Source: Actinophytocola sp035634895
Lineage (GTDB): Bacteria > Actinomycetota > Actinomycetes > Mycobacteriales > Pseudonocardiaceae
Length of the DNA: 64,000 bases
Assembly (NCBI RefSeq): GCF_035634895.1
Contig: NZ_DASQCC010000106.1
Location: 62,001 to 126,000 of the forward strand
Direction: 5' to 3'
Made by a program: the position numbers and the translations under genes. Under the pieces are notes generated by a model, which did no database searches, was not told the origin of the DNA, and saw only the letters and a list, made by a program, of their open reading frames with translations. Positions 33,589-42,524 of the stretch are shown here, piece after piece. Position 1 is the first letter of the stretch. Each line of letters begins with the position of its first letter.

Positions 33589-36542
33589 TCCGCGGTTCCC
33601 ACGGACTGGCGTGCGTCGCGCACCTCATTGCCTCCCACCGTGTTCTCCGTACGAGGCACCGGCACCGGCCGCGTGGCGGCCGCCTCGAGCAACTCGTCGA
33701 GAACCTCACCGCGCGGATCGCTCGCCGGGGTGAGCGACCTGCCCGTTGCCCAGGTGCTGACCGCCTCGGTGTGCTCTCCGGCGGCCGACAGCGTGTGGCC
33801 CAGCAGGATCAGCGCGTCGACCTGGCCGGACACGTCGCCGTTCTCCTGGTGGCGGTTGAGTGCCTCCCTCGCCAGCGTGCCGGCGGTCACCGGCTCGTCG
33901 CGACGAAGGTGGGCGGTCGCGAGGGCCAGCAACGCGTTCGCGGTGCCGGCCTCGTCGAACTGCACCCGGTCGAACATCTCCAGCGCCGCGTTGCCGTACG
34001 TGACAGCGTCGTCGAGCTGGTCCTCCGCCATGGCGAGTTTCGCCAGCCTGGAAAGACTGTTGGCCTGCCCGGCCAGGTCGCCGATCTTCTGGCTGGCGAA
34101 CAGCGACTGCCGGTAGTGCGACTTCGCGTCCGCGGAACGGTCGAGCATCAGGTAGGCGTCGCCTAGGCTGCGGTGACTGTTGGCGATGTGCCGTTCGCCG
34201 CTGGCCCGGCTGTGCATCGCCAGCGACTTCGTGAGCCACTTGACGGCCTCCACCGGCTGGCCCGTCTGGAGCCGAATGAATCCGGTGTTGTGGGTGAAGA
34301 CCGCCAGCCCGAGCTCGTCGCCGGCCTTCGTGAACGCCTCGTATGCCAGCTCGAAGCAGCGGCGGGCGTTCTCCTCGTCGTTCAACCGGACGTAGATGAC
34401 ACCCATGTTGTTGAGGCAGCCGCCGGCCGCGCCGTTGTTGCCCAGCAGTTCCGCCGCGTGGCGGCCCAGTTCGTAGAGGTCCAGCAGGTCCCGTGGGTCG
34501 TCGCGGCGGCTGAGTATGGACATGCACGCGGCGATGCGCCACACGTGCTCGTGGTACCCGAGCGCCGCCGCGCGGTACGCGCACCCCACGAGGTTCTGAC
34601 GCTCGGTCACCAGCCAGCGCAGTGCCTCGTCCCTGCTGGCAAACGTCATCTGCTCGACCGGTTCGGCGGGCGCGAGGGCGGGCACGGTCTGGTTGTTGTC
34701 CAGGAGGTGGGCGCGCGCGAGGCTGGCGGACCAGAAGTACCAGTCGAACATGCGGCGGATCGCACGCGAGCTGCTCTCGGGTGGTTCGTCCTCGGCGACA
34801 TCCGTCGCGTAGGCGTGCAGTAGGTCGTGGGTGGTGTAGCGGCCCGCGCCTTCCTGGTCGATCAGGTGTGCGCCGACGAGGGAGTCCAGCAGGTTCTCCA
34901 CCTCGTGCGTGCCGGCGAGGGCGCGGACCGCGTGGACGCTGAACCGCGCGCCGGGATGGAGACCCAGTAGGCGGAACAGGCGTTGCTCCGGTGCGCGCAG
35001 GGCACGGTAGCTCAACGCGAACGTGCACCGAAGGGTGGTCGTGTGGTCGTCGCCGTGGGAGCCGGCGTCCAGCAGGCGTCTGGCCAGCTCCGCGGCCAGC
35101 TCGCCGATGGGGACGGCCGGCCGCATCGCCACGTGTTCGCCCACGATCCTCAGCGCGAGGGGTAGGCCCTGGCACAGTTCCACGAGTTTCGCGAACCCGG
35201 CCGGGTCAGCCGACGCGCGTGCGCCGATGCGCTTCGCCAGCAGAGCCGTGGCCTCGGTGGAGGACAGGGCCGGGACCGACAGCAACTCCACGCCGTCCCG
35301 GACGGTGATGCCGCTCATGCGTTGGCGGCTGGTGATCAGGGTCGGGCATGGGGACGTGGCCTCCAGCAGGGGACGCACGTGGTTGCTGTCGCGGGCGTTG
35401 TCCAGGAACACCAGGACCGATCTCGACGACAGGAGGTCTCGCAGCAGGGCGGCGCGTTCGTTCGTGGTTTCGGGGATCTGGGTCGGGGCCACGCCCAGTT
35501 CGGCCAGGAACACGCCCATGACCGCGTGTGGTTCGACCAGTGGTGTGTCCGAGTAACCCGCCAGGTCCACGTACAGCACGCCGTGGGGGAAGCGGTCCAG
35601 CCGCAGGTGCGCCCAGTGCCGCACCAGTGTGGTCTTACCAATGCCGGGTGGGCCGTCCAGTGCCACGACCTCGACGGTGCGGCTCAGCAGCGCGTCCATC
35701 TGCGCCAGGATCTCCGATCTGCCGGTGAAGTCCGGGGTGTCACGTGGGGGCGCCGGCCGTCGTGGCGGGCTCGGCTTCCTCGTCGTCGCGTCCCGGGCGG
35801 CCTTGATCAGCTCCGGTGGTGGTTGGACGCCGAGCTCCTCCAGCAACCGGCTGGCGTACTCGCGGACGAAGACGGGCACCTCGTCGGCGCGGTCCGTGGC
35901 CGCCAGCGTCCGGATCCACCTGGTGGCAAGGCGTTCGTCGGTCGGGTGGTCGGAGAGCAGCGGGGGGAGCCCGGTCAGGACGAAGTCGTGGTCGCCCAGG
36001 GACAGCTTCGTGTCGAACAGGGCGCACTGGGCCGTCAGGAAGTCCCCGGTCGTCAGCGTCTCCCGGGTGCGCCGCGCCCAGTACGTGTCCAGGTCGGCCA
36101 GCGGCGGGCCGTCCCACAACGCCAGCGCGGCGGCGAAATGCTCCGCCGCCGCTGCCACGTCACCGTTGCCTCGTGCTCGTTGGCCCGCGTGGATCATGGC
36201 GCGGAACCGGTGGAAGTCCACAGTGGACTGATCGACGTCGAGCCGGTACGAGCGGTGGGCGTTCGTCAGCTCCATCGGGCAGCCGGCGGCCTTGAGTACG
36301 CGCCGCAGGCGGGACACGTAGGTCTGCAACGCCTTGCCCGGCTCCGCGGGCACGTCGTCCCACAGTGCCTCCGCGATGCGGTCGACGTGCACCAGCTCGT
36401 TCGCCTTGAACGACAGGAAGCCGAGCAGGCCGCGTACCTTCGTCGCGCCGAGGTCGATCTCCCGCCCCTGTGCCAGCAGGCTCACCCGTCCGAGTATCCG
36501 TAGCTCCACCGCATGCCCCAGCCTTCTTGACGGTTTCCCCAT
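33585..36542 (-). CDS. AfsR/SARP-type regulator with NB-ARC and TPR domains
   Basis: A 985-residue regulator with an OmpR-type winged helix (VELRILGRVSLLAQGREI, ALWDDVP, TYVSRLRRVL; residues 10-100) and a bacterial transcriptional activation domain (about 105-250). An NB-ARC ATPase with Walker A GPPGIGKTT near residue 300 follows, and TPR repeats run from about 690 to 940. Such large SARPs switch on secondary metabolism or development. The ATG at 36542 could be replaced by GTG 36509, which opens at VELRILG. The stop TAG lies in the CTAG end of the MITE, so the C-terminus may be shortened. Heptamers with 11-bp phase upstream are likely its binding sites. Confidence 0.85.
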   Translation of the reverse strand: MGKPSRRLGHAVELRILGRVSLLAQGREIDLGATKVRGLLGFLSFKANELVHVDRIAEALWDDVPAEPGKALQTYVSRLRRVLKAAGCPMELTNAHRSYRLDVDQSTVDFHRFRAMIHAGQRARGNGDVAAAAEHFAAALALWDGPPLADLDTYWARRTRETLTTGDFLTAQCALFDTKLSLGDHDFVLTGLPPLLSDHPTDERLATRWIRTLAATDRADEVPVFVREYASRLLEELGVQPPPELIKAARDATTRKPSPPRRPAPPRDTPDFTGRSEILAQMDALLSRTVEVVALDGPPGIGKTTLVRHWAHLRLDRFPHGVLYVDLAGYSDTPLVEPHAVMGVFLAELGVAPTQIPETTNERAALLRDLLSSRSVLVFLDNARDSNHVRPLLEATSPCPTLITSRQRMSGITVRDGVELLSVPALSSTEATALLAKRIGARASADPAGFAKLVELCQGLPLALRIVGEHVAMRPAVPIGELAAELARRLLDAGSHGDDHTTTLRCTFALSYRALRAPEQRLFRLLGLHPGARFSVHAVRALAGTHEVENLLDSLVGAHLIDQEGAGRYTTHDLLHAYATDVAEDEPPESSSRAIRRMFDWYFWSASLARAHLLDNNQTVPALAPAEPVEQMTFASRDEALRWLVTERQNLVGCAYRAAALGYHEHVWRIAACMSILSRRDDPRDLLDLYELGRHAAELLGNNGAAGGCLNNMGVIYVRLNDEENARRCFELAYEAFTKAGDELGLAVFTHNTGFIRLQTGQPVEAVKWLTKSLAMHSRASGERHIANSHRSLGDAYLMLDRSADAKSHYRQSLFASQKIGDLAGQANSLSRLAKLAMAEDQLDDAVTYGNAALEMFDRVQFDEAGTANALLALATAHLRRDEPVTAGTLAREALNRHQENGDVSGQVDALILLGHTLSAAGEHTEAVSTWATGRSLTPASDPRGEVLDELLEAAATRPVPVPRTENTVGGNEVRDARQSVGTAD

Positions 36543-36610
36543 GAGTGTCTGTCCCGAATAACTCGAATCGGTTTAGCTGCGGCCTCTGATATCCAACTGT
36601 TACGTGCGCG

Positions 36611-36639
36611 CCAAGCGCTGTGCAAGCGACCTGCAAGTT
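36611..36639 (+). promoter_or_regulatory. 11-bp-phased heptamers, candidate SARP box
   Basis: CCAAGCG (36611), GCAAGCG (36622) and GCAAGTT (36633) are direct repeats with an exact 11-bp period in the gap between the divergent AfsR-like gene and the small plus-strand gene. SARPs bind heptameric direct repeats of this spacing just upstream of the -10 region. The element therefore probably mediates control of the plus-strand gene, of the regulator itself, or both. Confidence 0.55.
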
Positions 36640-36695
36640 GCTTGTTCAAAACACCTGGCACTCTTCTTGTGGGTCCTTTTAGGGGAGGGAGCGGG

Positions 36696-37061
36696 ATGCG
36701 CGCCCAGCAGGAATGGTGGCAAATGTCGAAATTCAAGGAGGTGCCACGACGAATGACGTCCCACCGCGAGGCGGTCGTCGCCGTCGACGGAGTGAGCTCG
36801 CCCGCGTGGCTGCGCACCGCCGACGTCGTGATCAGCGAGCACCGCACGCGACGCCAGGCACGCAGGTGGATCGGGGACGTGTACCGGCGTTGTCCCGACT
36901 GCGTGCTCGCGGTCGCCAGGCAGCGGCGCGGACGGTGGTGCCTGGTCGGATTACCCGCACGGGACATCCTGATGTACGGCGGGCGATTCGACTTGGCGGA
37001 CGCGGAGCAACTCGGCCGGATGGTCTACCGCCTCTGGTCGGACCGGTACGCGCAACTCTGA
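36696..37061 (+). CDS. Small hypothetical protein next to the SARP gene
   Basis: A 121-residue protein (or 102 residues from ATG 36753) that I do not recognise. It is basic, with WLRTADVVISEHRTRRQARRW, a CPDC pair (RRCPDCVLAVARQRRG) and a hydrophilic C-terminus (DLADAEQLGRMVYRLWSDRY), and no membrane segment. GGGAGGGAG precedes the ATG at 36696, and AAGGAGGTG lies 11 nt before ATG 36753, so both starts are possible. It is transcribed away from the AfsR-like gene behind the 11-bp-phased repeats and is probably its direct target. Confidence 0.55.
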   Translation: MRAQQEWWQMSKFKEVPRRMTSHREAVVAVDGVSSPAWLRTADVVISEHRTRRQARRWIGDVYRRCPDCVLAVARQRRGRWCLVGLPARDILMYGGRFDLADAEQLGRMVYRLWSDRYAQL

Positions 37062-37303
37062 CGCATATTTTCGGGTCGTTTGGAATACCGGAGATACTGC
37101 GCGCACGTGCGGGTGCGGCGGGCGAATACGCATCGAGTTTGTGCGCGCGCCCGTGATTTCGGGGGTTACCCGCGACACCGGTGGCCGGCGGTACCACGAG
37201 GCCACCCGAGGACCGGCCGCCGCGACCGGGGGTGCGGCGGCCGGTGCCCCGATGCGCTAGGGTGGCTCACGCGTGGTTGTTCATTTGGTATTGGGTGGTT
37301 GTG

Positions 37304-37687
37304 ATGGTCAGCGGCAAAGTGGTTCGTTTCGACGAGGTTCGCGGTTATGGGTTCGTCGCCCCGGAGGGCGGCGGCGAGGACGTGTTCATCCATGTGAACG
37401 ACCTCGCCTTCGACAAGCGCCTACTCACTCCCGGGACGATGGTCGAGTTCACCGTCGAGGAGGGGGATCGTGGGCCCAAGGCTTCGCACGTGCGGATGCT
37501 CGGGTCGCCCGAGCCCGCCCGCGCGATCGACAATGATCTCTGTGATGTGTTGTCCACCAAGAAGTTCATCTCCGAGGTGACGGAGACGTTGCTGTCCGCG
37601 GCGCCGAGTATGTCCGCACAGCAGATTCTCCAGGCTCGGCAGGGGTTGGTGGTCAAGGCTCGGGAGCATGGATGGGTTGAGGACTGA
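37304..37687 (+). CDS. Cold-shock domain protein with C-terminal extension
   Basis: The 127-residue product has a typical cold-shock domain in residues 1-66 (GKVVRFDEVRGYGFVAPEGGGEDVFIHVND, with RNP1-like GYGFV and RNP2-like VFIHV). A 60-residue helical extension (STKKFISEVTETLLSAAP, SAQQILQARQGLVVKAREHGW) follows that ordinary 67-residue CspA proteins lack. It likely binds single-stranded RNA or DNA. No clear Shine-Dalgarno precedes ATG 37304. A G/T-rich repeat array lies directly downstream. Confidence 0.85.
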   Translation: MVSGKVVRFDEVRGYGFVAPEGGGEDVFIHVNDLAFDKRLLTPGTMVEFTVEEGDRGPKASHVRMLGSPEPARAIDNDLCDVLSTKKFISEVTETLLSAAPSMSAQQILQARQGLVVKAREHGWVED

Positions 37688-38445
37688 ATCTCGGTTCCTT
37701 CTTTGGGTTGTGTGGGGTTCGGCGGGGCGGGGCCGGGGGTGGGGTGTGGCGGGGGTTGGTCGAGGGTTGCTTGGTGTGGGGTGGTTGAGCGGTTTGTGTG
37801 TTGTTGCTGGGGCTTGGTGAGGGGGTCGCTTTGGTCGGGGGCGGTTGAGCGGGTCGTGCCTTGGTTGGGCGGGTCCTTGTTTGTTGGGTTCGTTGAGTGG
37901 GGTCTGTGTTGGTTGAGGGGTGTGTCTTGTTGGCTTGGGTGTGGTCAGGGGGTTGCTTGGTCAGAGCTGATTGTGCGGGGGTCGTGCCTCTGATTGGGGC
38001 GGTTGAGCGGTTTGTGCCTTGTTGACTCGGCCTGGCCAGGAGGTTGCTTGGTCAGGGGCGGTTGAGCGAGTCGTGCCTCGACCTCCGTGGTTGAGCAGGT
38101 CTTGTCTTGTTCGCTGTGGTGGTTGAGTGGGTGATGCCTCGTCGGCTGGGTGGTTGAGTGCTTGTTGCTGGTTCAGCGGTTCGTGTCCTGTCGGTCGGGG
38201 TGGTTGAGTGGTCGTGCCTCCTCGTCCGGGGGCGTTGAGCGAGGCCGTTCCTCCTGCCGGCCCCGAGCGCGCCAACACCTGTCGCCCGGTGCCCGGCCCG
38301 AGCCTGTTCACCAGTCCCCCACTTGTCGGGCCGTTCTTCGCTGCGAGGCAGTCGCGTCGCCTCGTGTACCGTTGGTGTTGAACATCCACAAGAGACAGTC
38401 ACGAGTTGTCGCTCCGTCTGGTTATTTGGCAACTTCGTCGTGGGG
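37688..38445 (+). repeat. Degenerate G/T-rich tandem array
   Basis: No gene is seen. The word GGTTGAG followed by (C/T)G and then often TCGTGCC or TTTGTGCC recurs at 37783, 37843, 38001, 38060, 38089, 38121, 38152 and 38202, with variants at 37892, 37912 and 38233. Most steps are close to 30 bp or multiples of it. A larger unit combines this word with GGTCAGGGGGTTGCTTGGTCAG-like text (around 37813, 37952 and 38032). The plus strand is extremely poor in A and C. A G-quadruplex-type run lies at 37724-37744. Confidence 0.6.
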
Positions 38446-38496
38446 ATGATCCTTTGAACGGCGGGTGCGTTACGGCGTTCGGGGCATGATCCTTTG
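38446..38496 (+). repeat. Direct repeats ATGATCCTTTG before the GH114 operon
   Basis: ATGATCCTTTG occurs at 38446-38456 and again at 38486-38496, each preceded by GGGG plus one base, 40 bp apart. The second copy ends 6 bp upstream of a TTGACA box. They may be activator or repressor sites for the GH114 operon, since no other gene start lies nearby. Confidence 0.45.
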
Positions 38497-38502
38497 GGTC
38501 TC

Positions 38503-38532
38503 TTGACAACGGAACGTGTGCCTGGTTTTACT
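38503..38532 (+). promoter_or_regulatory. Likely promoter of the GH114-ABC-GH4 operon
   Basis: A perfect TTGACA (38503-38508) is followed after 18 bp by TTTACT (38527-38532). It would give a leader of about 140 nt before the GH114 start. Confidence 0.5.
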
Positions 38533-38679
38533 CTGGTGCGCACGCCGAGACGGAGCACTCGGCGTCAGAGGTACGCCCAGCCGGTAAGCGGAGAACAGCC
38601 GTGAGTCCGGACAGAGTCGCCAGGTCGCGTACGCGGTCCGAGGCGGGGACGTACCCGCGATCATCTGGAGCTCACACCG

Positions 38680-39468
38680 ATGATGTCTTCCCGTGCTCGC
38701 GTTCTTCCCCTGGTCGTTGCGGTTGTCGCGGCTTTGTTCGTGACCTCCGACGCCGTCGCGGCCACTACCCTGCCGCCCGTCCATGCCAAGTTCGACTACC
38801 AGATCGGCGGGGCCTACACGCCGCCGAGTGGTGTTCGGGTCGTGAGTCGCGACCACAGTGCCCAGCCTGCCGCGGGGCTCTACAACATCTGCTACGTCAA
38901 CGCCTTCCAGGCCCAGCCGAACACGGAGAGTGAGTGGGGTGACCTCCTCCTCCGTGACTCCGCCGGCAAGATCGTCTACGACGTTGACTGGGGCGAGGCC
39001 CTGCTCGACATCCGCACCGCGGACAAGCGGCAGCGGATCGCCGCCAAGGTCAACGGGTGGGTCGACTCGTGTGCCTCGAAGGGGTTCCAGGGGGTCGAAC
39101 CGGACAACTACGACTCGTACAGTCGTTCGAACAACCTGCTGACGACCAGTCAGGCGCAGACCTACATCAAGCTGCTTTCGGCGCACGCCCATGGGGTCGG
39201 GCTCGCCATCGCGCAAAAAAACACGGTCGAGCTTGCCGGTAACAGAGTGGCCAACGGACTCGACTTCGCAGTCGCCGAGGAGTGTGCCGACTGGGACGAG
39301 TGTGGTGACTTTGTCAGCGCTTTCGGCAACAACGTGATCGTGATCGAGTACAGCGCCGCGGGTCTGCGGGCGGCATGTAGTGGTTGGGGCTCTTCATTGA
39401 GCATCGTGCGGAGGGATGTGGACGTGTCGACACCGGGTAGTAGTGGGTACGTGTACAAAACATGTTAA
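38680..39468 (+). CDS. Secreted GH114 endo-alpha-1,4-polygalactosaminidase-like enzyme
   Basis: The 262-residue protein has a signal peptide (VLPLVVAVVAALFVTSDAVAA) and a small TIM-barrel of the GH114 type: FDYQIGGAYTPPSGV, ICYVNAFQAQP, VEPDNYDSY with the acidic pair of the active site, and AVAEECADWDECGD. GH114 enzymes cut alpha-1,4-linked galactosamine polymers, as found in fungal galactosaminogalactan and some bacterial polymers. The start may be the second ATG at 38683. The gene overlaps the next, a sugar-binding lipoprotein, by 7 bp, placing a secreted depolymerase first in an import and degradation operon. Confidence 0.83.
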   Translation: MMSSRARVLPLVVAVVAALFVTSDAVAATTLPPVHAKFDYQIGGAYTPPSGVRVVSRDHSAQPAAGLYNICYVNAFQAQPNTESEWGDLLLRDSAGKIVYDVDWGEALLDIRTADKRQRIAAKVNGWVDSCASKGFQGVEPDNYDSYSRSNNLLTTSQAQTYIKLLSAHAHGVGLAIAQKNTVELAGNRVANGLDFAVAEECADWDECGDFVSAFGNNVIVIEYSAAGLRAACSGWGSSLSIVRRDVDVSTPGSSGYVYKTC

Positions 39469-40736
39469 ACAGGCGGGACCTCTTTCGCGGCACCCTCGGA
39501 CTGGCCGCGGGTGCGGCGCTGACTAGTTGTGGTGACGGGGACGCCGCCAACGGCGGCCCCGTCACCATCAACTTCTGGCACGGCCAGACCGACACCGCGG
39601 TACTGGTCATCGAGGACCTGGTACAGGACTTCGAGCGCAACAACCCGAACATCAAGGTGGACATGGGCGGTGGCGTCCTGGCGGACGCCATGCTCCAGAA
39701 GGTTCTCGCGGCGCTGGCCGCCGGGTCCTATCCGGACGTCGCCTACATCTTCGGGTCGGACCTCGCGAACATCGCGCGCAGCCCGAAGGTCGTCGACCTG
39801 ACCGACCTCGTCGAGGGCACGGGTGCGGACTACTGGCCGTCCGTCCGCGAGGCGGTCACGATCAACGGCAAGGTCCGTGCGGCACCCGCCCTCGTCGACT
39901 CGCTCGCCGTGGTGTGCAACAAGGAAGTCTTCTCGAAGGCCGGCGTGGACCTGCCGCAGGAAGGCTGGCGTTGGCGGGACTTCGTGGAAACGGCCAAGGC
40001 GCTCACCGACGAGAGCGCCGGTGTCTTCGGCACCGGCTGGCCGGGCGTGGGCGACGAGGACACGGTGTGGCGGCTGTGGCCGCTCGTCTGGGACGCCGGC
40101 GGTGACATCATCGCGTCGTCGGGATCGGGCATCGGGTTCGCCGACGCGGGTGTGAAGGCGCTCCAGGTCATCCAGGATCTCGCCCGCGACAAGAGTGTCT
40201 ACATCGACCCGAAGTCCGGCAGTGAGCAGATGTACCAGGTGTTCCTGTCCGGCCGCATGGGCATGGTGCCCACCGGGCCGTGGGAGCTGCCGGACATCAC
40301 CGACGCCGGGGTCGACTACCACGTGGTGCCGCTGCCGACGTTCAGCGGTCACGCGGTGACGATCTCGGGTCCGGACACGTGGACGATGTTCGACAACGGG
40401 CCCGCCAGGGTCGACGCCGCGCGTACCTTCGTGAGCTGGCTGATCGCGCCGGAGCAGGACGTGCGTTGGGCGTTGGGCGCGGGCAGCCTGCCGTTGAGCA
40501 AGCAGAGCGAGTCCAGCCCGGAGTGGCGCAAGTACGCCGCCGAGACACCGGGGCTGTCGGACTTCGCCGAGGCGCTCGAGCACGCGCGGGTGCGACCGGT
40601 ACACCCCGCGTACCCCGAGATCTCCCAGGCCTTGGGGCAGGCCATCGCCGCCGTGCTGTTGGGTCGAAGCTCGCCGGAGGACGCGATGCGCGCCTGCGCC
40701 GACGAATCGAACTCGGCTCTGCGTATACCTCGTTGA
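39462..40736 (+). CDS. ABC sugar-binding lipoprotein
   Basis: The 424-residue product is a type 1 extracellular solute-binding protein with a lipoprotein signal (LFRGTLGLAAGAALTSC). The family opening is VTINFWHGQTDTAVLVIEDLVQDFERNNPNIKV, followed by GSYPDVAYIFG and GRMGMVPTGPWELPD. It should capture oligosaccharides released by the GH114 enzyme, with which it overlaps by 7 bp. Two permeases follow. Confidence 0.87.
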   Translation: MLNRRDLFRGTLGLAAGAALTSCGDGDAANGGPVTINFWHGQTDTAVLVIEDLVQDFERNNPNIKVDMGGGVLADAMLQKVLAALAAGSYPDVAYIFGSDLANIARSPKVVDLTDLVEGTGADYWPSVREAVTINGKVRAAPALVDSLAVVCNKEVFSKAGVDLPQEGWRWRDFVETAKALTDESAGVFGTGWPGVGDEDTVWRLWPLVWDAGGDIIASSGSGIGFADAGVKALQVIQDLARDKSVYIDPKSGSEQMYQVFLSGRMGMVPTGPWELPDITDAGVDYHVVPLPTFSGHAVTISGPDTWTMFDNGPARVDAARTFVSWLIAPEQDVRWALGAGSLPLSKQSESSPEWRKYAAETPGLSDFAEALEHARVRPVHPAYPEISQALGQAIAAVLLGRSSPEDAMRACADESNSALRIPR

Positions 40737-40746
40737 GGAGGCCGCC

Positions 40747-41640
40747 GTGCCCATCACGATCGCTCCAGGCCGCAGGCCCCGGCGCGAAGCCGGTACCGCC
40801 TGGTTGTTCATCTCCCCGGCGGTGCTCATCATCCTCGGGCTCAGCATCGTCCCGGTGGTCTGGTCGCTTCTGCTTTCCTTTCAGGCCAACGACCTCGTCA
40901 CGCCGAGCCGGTGGGTGGGGCTGGACAACTACAACGCGCTCGTGCAGGACCCGAAGTTCGGGCAGGCCGTCCGCAACACACTGGTCTACACCGCGCTGTA
41001 CGTCCCGCTCAGCATCGTCCTCGGGCTGGCGCTCGCGTTGGTGCTGAACCAGCGCATCCGGCTCGTCGGGCTGTACCGCACGCTGATGTTCGTGCCGTTC
41101 GTGGTCTCCGCGACCGCGCAGGGCGTGCTGTTCTCGTTCATCCTCGACCCCGAGTTCGGTGCGGCCAACTCGCTGCTGCATCGGATCGGCCTTTCCTCGC
41201 AAGGGTTCCTCACCGATCCGGGGCAGGCGCTGCTCGTCCTCGTCGGCATAACCCTGTGGAGTGGCACGGGTTTCTGTGTCGTCGTGTACCTCGCCGCGTT
41301 GCAGGAGGTGCCGCCGTCGCTCGTGGAGGCCGCGCGGCTCGACGGCGCCGGGCGCTGGCAGGTGCTCAGGCACGTGGTGCTGCCCGCGCTCAGGCCGATC
41401 ACGGTGTTCCTGCTTCTGTGGCAGGTGATCCAGTCGCTGCAGGTGTTCGACCTTGTGTACGTGACCACCAAGGGCGGGCCGCTCGGCTCGACCACGGTGA
41501 TCGTGTACTTCGTGTGGGAGCAGGCGTTCAAGACGTTCACGGCCGGTTACGGTGCGGCGGCGGCCTACGTGCTCGCGGCGGCGCTGCTGATCATCGCGCT
41601 CGCGGTGCGGATCGTGCGGCGCCAGGGAGTTGCCCGATGA
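40747..41640 (+). CDS. ABC sugar permease, MalF/LacF type
   Basis: The 297-residue product has six membrane segments and the EAA loop (PPSLVEAARLDGAGRWQVLRHVVLPAL) expected in carbohydrate uptake transporter-1 permeases. The start is GTG 40747, 10 bp after the binding-protein stop, with GAGGAGG upstream. It forms a heterodimer with the next permease. Confidence 0.87.
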   Translation: MPITIAPGRRPRREAGTAWLFISPAVLIILGLSIVPVVWSLLLSFQANDLVTPSRWVGLDNYNALVQDPKFGQAVRNTLVYTALYVPLSIVLGLALALVLNQRIRLVGLYRTLMFVPFVVSATAQGVLFSFILDPEFGAANSLLHRIGLSSQGFLTDPGQALLVLVGITLWSGTGFCVVVYLAALQEVPPSLVEAARLDGAGRWQVLRHVVLPALRPITVFLLLWQVIQSLQVFDLVYVTTKGGPLGSTTVIVYFVWEQAFKTFTAGYGAAAAYVLAAALLIIALAVRIVRRQGVAR

Positions 41641-42524
41641 CCATGACCGCGAAGGTCGAGCGACCACCGTCCCGCCCGGCGCCGCCGGACTCGCCCCGCC
41701 GTTCCGCTCGGCGGCTGCCGTTCAGCCCGTGGCACCTGTTGCTGGTGCCGCTCGCGCTCCTGTTCGCCATCCCGCTGATCTGGCTGCTGATCAGCTCGGT
41801 CATGACCAACGCCGAGATCAACCGGTTCCCGCCGCCGTTGTGGCCCAAGGGGATCGACCTCGGCGGGTACGCGTACGTGTTCGGGCACAGCATGTTCCCG
41901 CGGTGGTTCGCGAACTCGCTGATCGTGTCGGTGGTCGCGGTCGCGGCGAACCTGCTGTTCGGGGTGCTGGCCGGCTACGCGTTCGCGCGGCTGCGGTTCT
42001 TCGGCTCCCGCGTGCTGTTGGTGCTGATGCTCGTGACGATGGCGATTCCGTTCCAGCTCACGATGATCCCGACGTTCATCGTCATGCGGCAGCTGGGGCT
42101 CATCGACACGCTCGGCGCGCTCATCGTGCCGTCGCTCGTGACGCCGTTCGCGGTGTTCCTGATGCGGCAGTTCTTCCTGTCGCTGCCTCGCGAGCTCGAG
42201 GAGGCGGCGTGGATCGACGGGTGCTCCACGTTCGGGGTGCTGTTCCGGATCGTGCTGCCGCTGTCCAAGCCGGCACTCGCGACCGTCGCCGTGCTGACGT
42301 TCCTGACCACGTGGAACGACCTGACGTGGCCGCTGATCGCGATCAACCACGACACGCAGTACACGCTGCCGCTCGGGCTGACGACGTTCCAGGGGCTGCA
42401 CCGCACCAACTGGGCGGCGGTGATGGCGGGCAACGTGGTCACGGTCGTACCGGTGCTGATCGCCTTCCTCGGCGCGCAGAAGACGTTCATCCAGTCGGTC
42501 ACCGCGTCCGGCCTCAAGGCGTGA
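41637..42524 (+). CDS. ABC sugar permease, MalG/LacG type
   Basis: The 295-residue product starts at the ATG overlapping the previous stop by 4 bp. It has six helices, ANLLFGVLAGYAFARLRFFGSR, and the EAA loop RELEEAAWIDGCSTFGVLFRIVLPL. No ATPase gene is in the operon, so the importer probably shares the housekeeping MsiK-type ATPase that serves many sugar importers in actinomycetes. Confidence 0.87.
   Translation: MTMTAKVERPPSRPAPPDSPRRSARRLPFSPWHLLLVPLALLFAIPLIWLLISSVMTNAEINRFPPPLWPKGIDLGGYAYVFGHSMFPRWFANSLIVSVVAVAANLLFGVLAGYAFARLRFFGSRVLLVLMLVTMAIPFQLTMIPTFIVMRQLGLIDTLGALIVPSLVTPFAVFLMRQFFLSLPRELEEAAWIDGCSTFGVLFRIVLPLSKPALATVAVLTFLTTWNDLTWPLIAINHDTQYTLPLGLTTFQGLHRTNWAAVMAGNVVTVVPVLIAFLGAQKTFIQSVTASGLKA

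Noticed and set aside
37783..38240. Possible CRISPR array
   Set aside because: Units are degenerate, spacing is irregular, there are no unique spacers of constant length and no cas genes.
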